A stretch of DNA of 64,000 nucleotides from Mycobacterium sp. MS1601. Lineage in GTDB: Bacteria; Actinomycetota; Actinomycetes; Mycobacteriales; Mycobacteriaceae. The notes beneath the pieces were generated by a model that saw only the letters and a list, made by a program, of their open reading frames with translations, had not been told where the DNA came from and ran no database searches. Every line of letters begins with the position of its first letter. Positions within the stretch are counted from its first letter, which is position 1. Below, piece by piece: positions 44,863-52,627 of this stretch. The DNA is taken from positions 4,340,001 through 4,404,000 of the forward strand of contig NZ_CP019420.1 in assembly GCF_001984215.1 (NCBI RefSeq), in the 5' to 3' direction. The position numbers and the translations under genes are program-made.

Positions 44863-45681
44863 ATGGCCAATGACCTCGGTGACTACCTGCGGGCGCGGCG
44901 TTCCGCGGTGACGCCCGCCGACGTCGAGCTGGCCAGCTATGGCCTGCGCCGCGTCCCGGGTCTGCGCCGCGAAGAGGTGGCGATGCTGTCCGGACTCAGC
45001 GTCGACTACTACACCCGTCTGGAGCAGGGACGTGAGAAACGGCCGTCGCCCGCGGTGGTGGACGCGCTGGCGCAGGCACTGCGCTTGCCCGAGGACGGTC
45101 GCGGGCACCTCTTCCGGCTGGCCGGTCTGAGTCCCCGGCAGGCCACCGCGGGCAGCAGCCGGGTCGATCCGGCGCTGCTGCAGCTGATGAGCATGTGGCC
45201 GCACAACCCGGCACTGGTCTACAACCGGGCCTACGACGTGTTGGCCGCCAACGCCATCGCCGACGCCATGTTCGGCGGCTGGACCCATTCCACGAATCTC
45301 ATGCATGTGGTGTTCACCGAGCCCGGTGCCCGTAGCTTCTACGCCGACTGGCCCACCGTGGCTCGTGATTCGGTTGCCGGCTTCCGCCACGGCCACGGTC
45401 AGGCGCCGGGTGATCCCAGGATCCGCGCTGTGCTGGCCGAACTTCTCGAATCCAGTCCTGACTTCGCCGAGTTGTGGGCCCGCCACGACGCCAGGGGCAA
45501 GACCGCGCAGAGCAAGCGGTTCTGCCACCTGGAGGCGGGGGAGATGACGCTCACCATGCAGACCTTCGACGTGCGCTCGAGCCCCGGCCAGGAGCTGGTG
45601 GTCTACCACGCCGAACCGGGTTCACCCAGCGCCGATGCCTTGACGCTGTTGGGGACGCTGGCCGCCACGCACTCCGGGTAG
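44863..45681 (+). CDS. XRE-type HTH regulator with MmyB-like ligand domain
   Basis: 272 residues from the ATG at 44863. The N-terminal HTH has the pattern GLRRVPGLRREEVAMLSGLSVDYYTRLEQGRE (residues 25-56, in two parts), characteristic of this actinobacterial family. The C-terminal domain (about 105-265; MHVVFTEPGARSFYADW) is the MmyB-like PAS-related ligand domain, which in relatives binds fatty acids. It probably regulates the divergent SDR gene 127 bases away. Confidence 0.9.
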   Translation: MANDLGDYLRARRSAVTPADVELASYGLRRVPGLRREEVAMLSGLSVDYYTRLEQGREKRPSPAVVDALAQALRLPEDGRGHLFRLAGLSPRQATAGSSRVDPALLQLMSMWPHNPALVYNRAYDVLAANAIADAMFGGWTHSTNLMHVVFTEPGARSFYADWPTVARDSVAGFRHGHGQAPGDPRIRAVLAELLESSPDFAELWARHDARGKTAQSKRFCHLEAGEMTLTMQTFDVRSSPGQELVVYHAEPGSPSADALTLLGTLAATHSG

Positions 45682-45732
45682 CGGACCTGTGAGACCGCTG
45701 AATGTGCCAGTATTGGCCGCATGCACGCGTTC

Positions 45733-45751
45733 TTAGGCAAGCCTATCCAGA
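45733..45751 (+). promoter_or_regulatory. IdeR iron box upstream of the PKS
   Basis: TTAGGCAAGCCTATCCAGA matches 13 of 19 positions of the IdeR consensus TTAGGTTAGGCTAACCTAA, including both TTAGG and CTA cores. Iron-loaded IdeR would repress the PKS, so it should be induced by iron starvation together with the mbt genes. Confidence 0.75.
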
Positions 45752-45781
45752 CTGTTGCGGAGCGCCGGGGTTCTGTCTGAA

Positions 45782-48700
45782 GTGGCAAGTGAGGACGCCC
45801 CTGAGCTGATCGCCGTCGTCGGAATCGGATGCCGGCTCGCCGGTGACGTCACCACCGCGGCTGACTTCTGGCGCTTCGTGCTCGACGGCCGCAGTGCGGT
45901 GCGGGAGATCCCCGCCGAGCGGTGGGAACCATATGTGCGCCGCGATCCGCGTAACGCCGCGATCCTGAAAGAGACCACCCCCTGGGGGACCTTCCTCGAC
46001 GATCTGCCCGGCTTCGATGCCGAGTTCTTCGGCGTCTCGCCACGCGAGGCCGAGCTGATGGACCCGCAGCAGCGGTTGGCGGTCGAAGTGTGTTGGGAGG
46101 CACTGGAACACGCGGGCATCCCACCCCGGTCGGTCGCGGGAACCGACACCGCCGTGCTGATGGGCGTCAACTCCGACGACTACGGCAAACTCATCATGGA
46201 AGACCTGCCGGGCATCGAAGCCTGGACCGGTATCGGCACGTCGTTGTGTGGTGTGGCCAACCGGGTCTCGCATCTGCTCGACCTGCGGGGTCCCAGTGTC
46301 GCGCTGGACGCCGCCTGCGCGGCGTCCCTGGTCGCGGTGCACCAGGCCTGCCAGTTGTTGCGGGACGGCGAGACGACACTGGCGCTGGCGGGCGGCGTCA
46401 GCGCGCTGATCGGCCCCGGGCTGACCCGGGTGCTGGATGTGGCCGGTGCCACCGCCCCTGACGGACGCTGCAAGTCGTTCGACGCCTCCGCAGACGGGTA
46501 CGGCCGCGGGGAAGGCGCCGCGGTCGTGGTCCTCAAGCGGCTGGCCGATGCCCACCGTGACGGCGACCGGGTGCTCGCGGTGATCCGGGGCGGCGCGGTG
46601 GCCCAGGATGGCCGCACCGTCGGCATCATGTCCCCCAACGGCGACGCCCAGGCTGAGCTGTTCCGTCGGGCTTGTGCCGTCGCTCAGGTGCCACCGAGCA
46701 CTGTCGACTTCATCGAAGCGCACGGAACCGGCACGCCGACAGGCGATCCCGTAGAGCTCGGTGCGCTGGCCGAGGTGTACGGGGCGGGGCGGGTGACTCC
46801 GTGTGCGGTCGGTTCGGTCAAGCCGAACACCGGCCATCTCGAAGGTGGTGCCGGTGTCGTTGGCCTCGTCAAGGCCACTCTGGCGCTGCACCATCGAGTC
46901 ATACCGCCCACCGCGGGAATCCGGAAACTGACCCCGGCGCTCGACTGGCCCACCAGTGGGCTGCGGGTGCCCACCTCCGCGGAGTCCTGGACCGCGACCG
47001 GCGCCCGCCCGCGGCGTGCGGCGGTGTGCAGCTACGGCTACGGCGGCACCATCGCCCACGTCCTGCTCGAAGAGGCTCCAGCAGTGGCCATCGAGGCTGC
47101 TGACGCCGTTGCACCCGTGGTGGTTCCGCTGTCCGCCAAGTCGCCGACAAGGCTGGCTCGATATGCCGAGGTGCTGGCCGACGAGCTGGGTGAGGCACCA
47201 CTGCAGCAGGTGGCCAACACCCTGTGGACGCGACGCTCGCATGAGCCGGTGCGGGCCGCGGTGGTCGCCGACAGCCGCGACGACGTGCTCGCCGGCTTGC
47301 GTGCCGTGGCGGCGGGGGAGCGTGACCCACGGGTGGTCACCGGAAGCGCCGTGCCCGGTGCAGGCGCGGTGTGGGTATTCTCCGGGCACGGATCACACTG
47401 GGCTGGAATGGGTTCCGAGCTGTTGGCCAGCGAGCCGCGGTTCGCCGAGGTGATCGACGCCGTCGAACCGGTGTTCGCCGCGGAGCTGGGATTCTCGCCG
47501 CGGGTGGCACTGGAGTCCGGCGAACTGGGTGGCACCGACCGAGTGCAGGCACTGACCTTCGCGATGCAGGTTGGTCTTGCCGCCGTACTGCGTGCTCGCG
47601 GCGTCGAACCTGCTGCGATCATCGGGCACTCGGTCGGCGAAGTGGCGGCCTGTGTGGAATCCGGTGTGCTCACGCTGGAACAGGGCGCGCACGTCGCCTG
47701 CTACCGGGCCCGCGGGTTCCGGGCGGTGCAGGGCCGGGGCGCGATGGCTCTGGTGGGCCTGCCTTTCGCCGACGCCGAGCAGAGGCTGGCCGGCCGCGAC
47801 GACGTGGTGGCCGCCATCAGTTCGTCGCCGGTGTCCACTGTCGTCTCCGGGGATGCCGGCGCCGTGGAGGCGGTGGCCGCGGCTTGGGCCGCGCAGGGTG
47901 TGATGGTGCGTCGGGTGGCCACCGACGTGGCCTTCCACAGCCCGGCGATGGACGCGCTGACAGGCGAACTCGCCCGTCTCACCGGCGAATTGGCGCCACC
48001 GAAGCCTGCGGAGATCCCGTTGTACTCCACAGCACTGGCTGATCCCAGGTCGACGGCGCCGCGCGACCCGGACTACTGGGTGGCCAATTTGCGCGGCCGG
48101 GTCCGCTTCGCGGAGGCGGTGGCAGCCGCGGCCCACGACGGGCACCGGGTGTTCGTGGAGGTCTCCGCGCATCCGGTGGTGTCCCACTCGGTGGTGGAGA
48201 CGATCAACCACTTGGGCATCAACGACCCCGTGGTGATCCCGGTGCTGCGCCGTGACCAGCCGCAGAGCCGGGCGGTCGCCACGGCGGTGGCCTCCCTGTA
48301 CTGCCACGGTGTGGTGGCCGAGAAACGCAGCGGTGCTTGGGCATTCGATCTCCCGGGCACCCAGTGGCAGCACCGACGGTTCTGGCGCACCCCGACCCCG
48401 CCACCAGGTGGGCACGGTGTGCATGACGTCGACTCCCACACACTGCTCGGTGGGCGCATGGACGTCGCCGCCACTCAGACGGTGGTATGGCAGACCCGCC
48501 TCGACATGGACACCCGACCCTATCCGGGAGATCACCCGGTCCAGGGCACCGAGATCGTGCCCGCCGCGGTGCTTCTGAACACCTTCCTCACCGCCGCAGG
48601 CACCGACCTGGTGGATGTCCGGTTGCGCACACCGGTAGCCCCCGGCCGCAGCCGCGATGTCCAGGTGGTCAAGCAGGACGGCGCGCTCACCTTGTCGACA

Positions 48701-50791
48701 CGGCTGATCGACGAGGAGGACGGCGGCTGGCTCACCCACTGCGCGGCGACCGCCGCCCGCGACACAGTGGAGAGCACACCGGTGACCCCGCACTGCCCCG
48801 AGCTTCTGCCGCCCGGCCATGTGGTGTCCACGTTGGCCGATCTGGGTGTGGCCGCCATGGGATTCGGCTGGGACATTCTGGACTTGCGCCGCGGCGACGG
48901 ACAGTTGCTGGTCCGAGTCTGCGCCGAAGCCGACGGCTCGGTGCCCGCCAGTTGGGCGAGCTTGCTCGATGCGGCCACCTCAGCCGCCTCGACGGTGTTC
49001 GACGGCCCGCCGCGGTTGCGCATGCCCGCCCGCGTGGAGCGGGTCCGGGTGCAGGGCGCACCGCCGGCGGTCGGCATGATCCAGGTGATCCGCCGCGCGG
49101 GGACCACCACCACCGACGTGACCATCAGCGACACCGCCGGCGCCGTGCTGGCGCAGTTGCACGGCATGAGCTTCGAGGAACTGGAGAATCCAGGCGCGAA
49201 CACCAAGATTCTGCACGACCTCGTGTGGTCACCGACGTCCTACGACGAGACCGCCCGCCCCGACGAGATACTGCTGGTCGGCGGTGACGCGGAAACCCTC
49301 GCCGTGGTGGTGCGTGACCTCGCGGCCGCCAACGTCGTTTACCGCGTATTCGCCGAATCCGCCGAGCTGCCCACCGATCTGGCCGAGGGCACCGTCGTGC
49401 TGGTGCTGCCGCACCCCGAGGGCACCGCGCAGTCCTCGGTGCAGCAGGTGCTGGCCACGCTCACCGCCACACACACCGGCAAGGCCCGGCTGTGGGTGCT
49501 CACCCAGCGGGTGCACGAGGGCGACAACGTGACTCATGCGCCGCTGTGGGGCTTGGCTCGGGTGGCCGCCGCCGAACATCCGCGGGTGTGGGGCGGGGTT
49601 CTCGATCTGGCCGATGCTCGAATTCCGCTGGGTGTCTTGACATCACTGGCCGGTCGGGGCGTCATCGTGGTGCGTGACGGGGTGGCGAGCACCGCCCGGC
49701 TGGAGTTCGCCGCCGCAGGCTCGGGGACACCTCTGTCGTGTTCGCCCGCAGGGACGTATCTGATCACCGGCGGCACCGGTGCTCTGGGGCTGTTGATGGC
49801 GCAGCGGCTGGCTGACCTGGGCGCCCGTCGCCTGGTGTTGCTCTCGCGGTCGGGTATTGCACCCCGATCGGACTGGGGCGCCTCCGATTCCGAGGCCGTC
49901 CGGGTGGTCGCCGCGCTGGAGGGCCGTGGTGTGTCGGTGGTGGTGGCCGCCGTCGATGTCGGTGCTCCCGACGCTGCCTGTCTGGTGCGTTCCGTGCTTG
50001 CAGACCTGCCGCCCGTGCGAGGCGTCATCCACGCCGCCGGCGTGGAAGCCGGTGCGTTGCTGGTGGACACCACCGCCGCGGATCTGACGGCGACCATGCG
50101 GCCCAAGGTCGACGGAGCCCTGACACTGCATCAGGTGTTCCCGCCCGGCGTGCTGGACTGGCTGGTGCTCTTCTCGTCGTGCGGATATCTACCCGGTTTC
50201 CCCGGGCAGGGTGCCTATGCCGGCGCCAATGCGTTCCTGGACACCTTCGCCCGGTACCGCCGCAACCTCGGCGACCGCACCACCAGCGTGGCGTGGACGG
50301 CGTGGCGTGGACTCGGCATGGGTTCGACGTCGGGTTTCATCGCCGCGCAACTGGAGGCGCTCGGGATGGACACCGTGGGCGCCGAGGACGCCGTGCGCGC
50401 ACTCGATGCCGCCATGCGCGCCGACCGCGCACACCTGGTGGTGCTGCCGGTGCTGCCCGAAGCCGCGACGGTTCCCATGCTCGCGGCCGTAGCGCCTTCT
50501 GCGGCAACGGAGTCCGTCACCACTGATGTCGCCGGTCCCGGTGACGCGGACATCGCGCAGTGGGCGAAGGAGCAGGTGTTGGCGGCCGTGGCGGCTGAAC
50601 TGGGTCTGCCCGCCGACGCGGTGGACCTCACCACGCCGCTGGTGGAGATCGGCGTCGACTCCATCATGACGGTCGCTGTCCGACGGTCGCTGGAGAAACA
50701 GACCGGGCTGTCGTTGCCGCCGACACTGCTGTGGGAGTATCCGACGGCGGCGGCGGTCACGGCCCGCATCACCGAACTGCTTACGCCGTGA
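45782..50791 (+). CDS. Iterative type I PKS, 6-methylsalicylate synthase-like (KS-AT-DH-KR-ACP)
   Basis: 1669 residues from the GTG at 45782; a TTG at 45755 is possible but lies only four bases from the iron box. KS with Cys179 (DAACAASL) and His in EAHGTGT; AT with Ser617 (GHSVGE) and a VAFHS specificity motif that predicts malonyl-CoA; DH-like domain with His918 in HPVQGTEIVPAAVLLNTF; KR with TGGTGALG (near 1328) and Tyr1479; ACP Ser1627 (GVDSIMT). Size, order, the GTEIVPAA motif and the FSSCG...WRGLGMGS segment match bacterial and fungal 6-methylsalicylate synthases. It stands where mbtI is expected in the mycobactin locus, so it probably makes the aryl cap. No thioesterase domain. Confidence 0.82.
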   Translation: MASEDAPELIAVVGIGCRLAGDVTTAADFWRFVLDGRSAVREIPAERWEPYVRRDPRNAAILKETTPWGTFLDDLPGFDAEFFGVSPREAELMDPQQRLAVEVCWEALEHAGIPPRSVAGTDTAVLMGVNSDDYGKLIMEDLPGIEAWTGIGTSLCGVANRVSHLLDLRGPSVALDAACAASLVAVHQACQLLRDGETTLALAGGVSALIGPGLTRVLDVAGATAPDGRCKSFDASADGYGRGEGAAVVVLKRLADAHRDGDRVLAVIRGGAVAQDGRTVGIMSPNGDAQAELFRRACAVAQVPPSTVDFIEAHGTGTPTGDPVELGALAEVYGAGRVTPCAVGSVKPNTGHLEGGAGVVGLVKATLALHHRVIPPTAGIRKLTPALDWPTSGLRVPTSAESWTATGARPRRAAVCSYGYGGTIAHVLLEEAPAVAIEAADAVAPVVVPLSAKSPTRLARYAEVLADELGEAPLQQVANTLWTRRSHEPVRAAVVADSRDDVLAGLRAVAAGERDPRVVTGSAVPGAGAVWVFSGHGSHWAGMGSELLASEPRFAEVIDAVEPVFAAELGFSPRVALESGELGGTDRVQALTFAMQVGLAAVLRARGVEPAAIIGHSVGEVAACVESGVLTLEQGAHVACYRARGFRAVQGRGAMALVGLPFADAEQRLAGRDDVVAAISSSPVSTVVSGDAGAVEAVAAAWAAQGVMVRRVATDVAFHSPAMDALTGELARLTGELAPPKPAEIPLYSTALADPRSTAPRDPDYWVANLRGRVRFAEAVAAAAHDGHRVFVEVSAHPVVSHSVVETINHLGINDPVVIPVLRRDQPQSRAVATAVASLYCHGVVAEKRSGAWAFDLPGTQWQHRRFWRTPTPPPGGHGVHDVDSHTLLGGRMDVAATQTVVWQTRLDMDTRPYPGDHPVQGTEIVPAAVLLNTFLTAAGTDLVDVRLRTPVAPGRSRDVQVVKQDGALTLSTRLIDEEDGGWLTHCAATAARDTVESTPVTPHCPELLPPGHVVSTLADLGVAAMGFGWDILDLRRGDGQLLVRVCAEADGSVPASWASLLDAATSAASTVFDGPPRLRMPARVERVRVQGAPPAVGMIQVIRRAGTTTTDVTISDTAGAVLAQLHGMSFEELENPGANTKILHDLVWSPTSYDETARPDEILLVGGDAETLAVVVRDLAAANVVYRVFAESAELPTDLAEGTVVLVLPHPEGTAQSSVQQVLATLTATHTGKARLWVLTQRVHEGDNVTHAPLWGLARVAAAEHPRVWGGVLDLADARIPLGVLTSLAGRGVIVVRDGVASTARLEFAAAGSGTPLSCSPAGTYLITGGTGALGLLMAQRLADLGARRLVLLSRSGIAPRSDWGASDSEAVRVVAALEGRGVSVVVAAVDVGAPDAACLVRSVLADLPPVRGVIHAAGVEAGALLVDTTAADLTATMRPKVDGALTLHQVFPPGVLDWLVLFSSCGYLPGFPGQGAYAGANAFLDTFARYRRNLGDRTTSVAWTAWRGLGMGSTSGFIAAQLEALGMDTVGAEDAVRALDAAMRADRAHLVVLPVLPEAATVPMLAAVAPSAATESVTTDVAGPGDADIAQWAKEQVLAAVAAELGLPADAVDLTTPLVEIGVDSIMTVAVRRSLEKQTGLSLPPTLLWEYPTAAAVTARITELLTP

Positions 50792-50845
50792 ATTTCTGCG
50801 CCAGGGCGGTGACTGCCATCGAGGTCACCGCCCTGGCGCAGAAAT
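50792..50845. terminator. Perfect 22-bp inverted repeat between PKS and mbtA
   Basis: The left arm (50792-50813) begins ATTTCTGCGCCAGGGCGG, a ten-base loop follows, and the right arm (50824-50845) is its exact complement. It starts on the base after the PKS stop and ends seven bases before the mbtA stop. A bidirectional terminator is likely. Layout resembles the dispersed 50-bp palindromes, but the sequence differs. Confidence 0.8.
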
Positions 50846-50852
50846 CCACGGC

Positions 50853-52526
50853 TTACGCCAGCAGCTGCTTGATCAACGCGGGCTTGTCCACCTTGCCCAC
50901 CGCGGTCTTCGGCAGTGAAGGCAACGGCACCAGCACGTCCGGCCGTGAGTGCGAGGCGACGCCACGGGTGTCCAGGTAGGCATTCAGCTCGGCCAGTGTC
51001 ACCGGCTTGCCACTGAAAACCACTGCTGCGCAGATCTTCTCACTGAGAAATTCATCCGGCAGGGGCACCGCCGCGGCAAACACGATCGACGGGTGGGTGT
51101 GCAGGTGGTCTTCGAGGTCGGTAGCCGACACCGTCTCACCGCCGCGGTGGATGACGTCCTTGATGCGGCCCACCACCTCCACGTACCCCGCGCGCGGACC
51201 GTCGGCGAAGATGCGCACCCGGTCCCCGGATCGGTAGAAACCGTCGGGTGTGAAGGACCGGGCATTGGCGTCGTCGGCCCGGTAGTAGCCGTTGAGGGTG
51301 TAGGGCCCGCGGACCAGCAGTTCGCCTTCGGCGCCCGGTGCCACCTCGACGCCGGACTCGTCCACCACCTTCATCTCGTCCATCGGCGTCATCGGCCTGC
51401 CCTGGGTGTGCAGCACCACGTCGCGTGGATCGCCCACGTACGTGAAATTCAGCATCCCCTCGGCCATTCCGAAGATCTGCGACAGTCCGGGAGTCAGGCC
51501 GTCGAGAATGTACTCGGCCTCCTGCGGCGACATCCGGGACCCGCCCACCTGCACCCAGCGCAGCGACGTCGGCAGCACAGGTTCCCAGTCGCAGGCCTGT
51601 GTCCATACTTTCGCCAGCGCGTTCACCAACCCGGTGACCGTCACCGTGTGCTTGTCGATCAGCGCGAAACACGCCTCCGGGCTGGGGTCGGTGGTGAACA
51701 CCGTGGTGGCGCCGACGGTCATCGAGCCGAGGAGGCCCGGACAGGCCAGCGGGAAGTTGTGTCCGGCGGGCAGTACCACCAGATAGGTGTCCCGCTCGGT
51801 CATCTCGCAGGCCTGCGCGCAGGCACGGGCGTTGTAGACGTAGTCGTCGTGGGTACGGGCGATCAGTTTGGGCAGCCCGGTGGTGCCACCGGACACCAGC
51901 AGCAGCGCCGGATACGACGTGTCCACCGGCGAGCGTGCCGGGGCCGGTGGGCCCGCGTACTCGGTCAGGGCGGACCATGGCAGGAAGTCGCCGGCGGGTC
52001 CGTCGACGATGATGTGCCGCAGATCGGGGTGTTCGGCGGCCAGGTCGGCGGCCATGACGCGGTAGTCGAACCCGCCGAGCCGGTCCGGGATCACCGCGCC
52101 CACCGCACCGCTGACGGCGGCGAAGTGCGCCATTTCCGCCGAGCGATGGCCGGGCAGGCACATCACCGGCACCACCCCGGCGCGCAGCAGGCCGAACAGC
52201 GCCACGGCGAACTGGCAGGTGTTCGGCAACTGCAGCAGCATCCGGTCGCCGGGAACCACACCGCGGGCGGCCAGTCCGGCGGCGATCCGGTCGGCCACCT
52301 CGTCCAGTTCGGCGTAGGTGTAGCTGGACTGGGTGTCGACGATCGCCGTTCGCTGTGGCCACGTCTGGGCGCCGTCACGCAGGATGGAGTCCAGCGGGTC
52401 TCCGGTCCAGTAGCCGGCCGCCCGATACTGCTCGGCCCGCGCGCTGGGAAACGGTACGAAGCCCCTCAGCAGGTCAGCGTAATGGTCCAGTTCACCGGCC
52501 TGATGGCGATCGAATCCCGTGCTCAT
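50853..52526 (-). CDS. mbtA: Aryl acid-AMP ligase of mycobactin synthesis
   Basis: 557 residues from the ATG at 52526; an open frame to 52646 would cross the iron box and mbtB. Stand-alone adenylation domain: LLLVSGGTTGLPKLIARTH (P-loop-like A3), GHNFPLACPG in the aryl-acid pocket region, YRSGDRVR (A7), GRIKDVIHRGGE (A8) and a C-terminal catalytic Lys in TAVGKVDKP. It activates the aryl acid and loads it on the aryl carrier domain of MbtB. In M. tuberculosis the acid is salicylate; here 6-methylsalicylate is possible. Divergent from mbtB over a shared iron box. Confidence 0.95.
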   Translation of the reverse strand: MSTGFDRHQAGELDHYADLLRGFVPFPSARAEQYRAAGYWTGDPLDSILRDGAQTWPQRTAIVDTQSSYTYAELDEVADRIAAGLAARGVVPGDRMLLQLPNTCQFAVALFGLLRAGVVPVMCLPGHRSAEMAHFAAVSGAVGAVIPDRLGGFDYRVMAADLAAEHPDLRHIIVDGPAGDFLPWSALTEYAGPPAPARSPVDTSYPALLLVSGGTTGLPKLIARTHDDYVYNARACAQACEMTERDTYLVVLPAGHNFPLACPGLLGSMTVGATTVFTTDPSPEACFALIDKHTVTVTGLVNALAKVWTQACDWEPVLPTSLRWVQVGGSRMSPQEAEYILDGLTPGLSQIFGMAEGMLNFTYVGDPRDVVLHTQGRPMTPMDEMKVVDESGVEVAPGAEGELLVRGPYTLNGYYRADDANARSFTPDGFYRSGDRVRIFADGPRAGYVEVVGRIKDVIHRGGETVSATDLEDHLHTHPSIVFAAAVPLPDEFLSEKICAAVVFSGKPVTLAELNAYLDTRGVASHSRPDVLVPLPSLPKTAVGKVDKPALIKQLLA

Positions 52527-52591
52527 CGATGGGTTTGGCCCCTCTGGGTAGGAGTGTTCGGTCCTCCGAATATAAGGTAGCGTCGTCGAAG

Positions 52592-52610
52592 TTAGGGCAG
52601 CCTGATCTAA
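52592..52610. promoter_or_regulatory. IdeR iron box in the mbtA/mbtB divergent promoter
   Basis: TTAGGGCAGCCTGATCTAA matches 14 of 19 positions of the IdeR consensus with both TTAGG and CTAA ends intact. It lies 65 bases before mbtA and 17 before mbtB and can control both directions. Confidence 0.85.
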
Positions 52611-52627
52611 TTCGGAGGTAACGAGAA

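Noticed and set aside
45755..45781. TTG at 45755 as the PKS start
   Set aside because: It lies only four bases beyond the IdeR box with no ribosome site; the GTG at 45782 leaves room for a transcription start after the operator. Not fully excluded.
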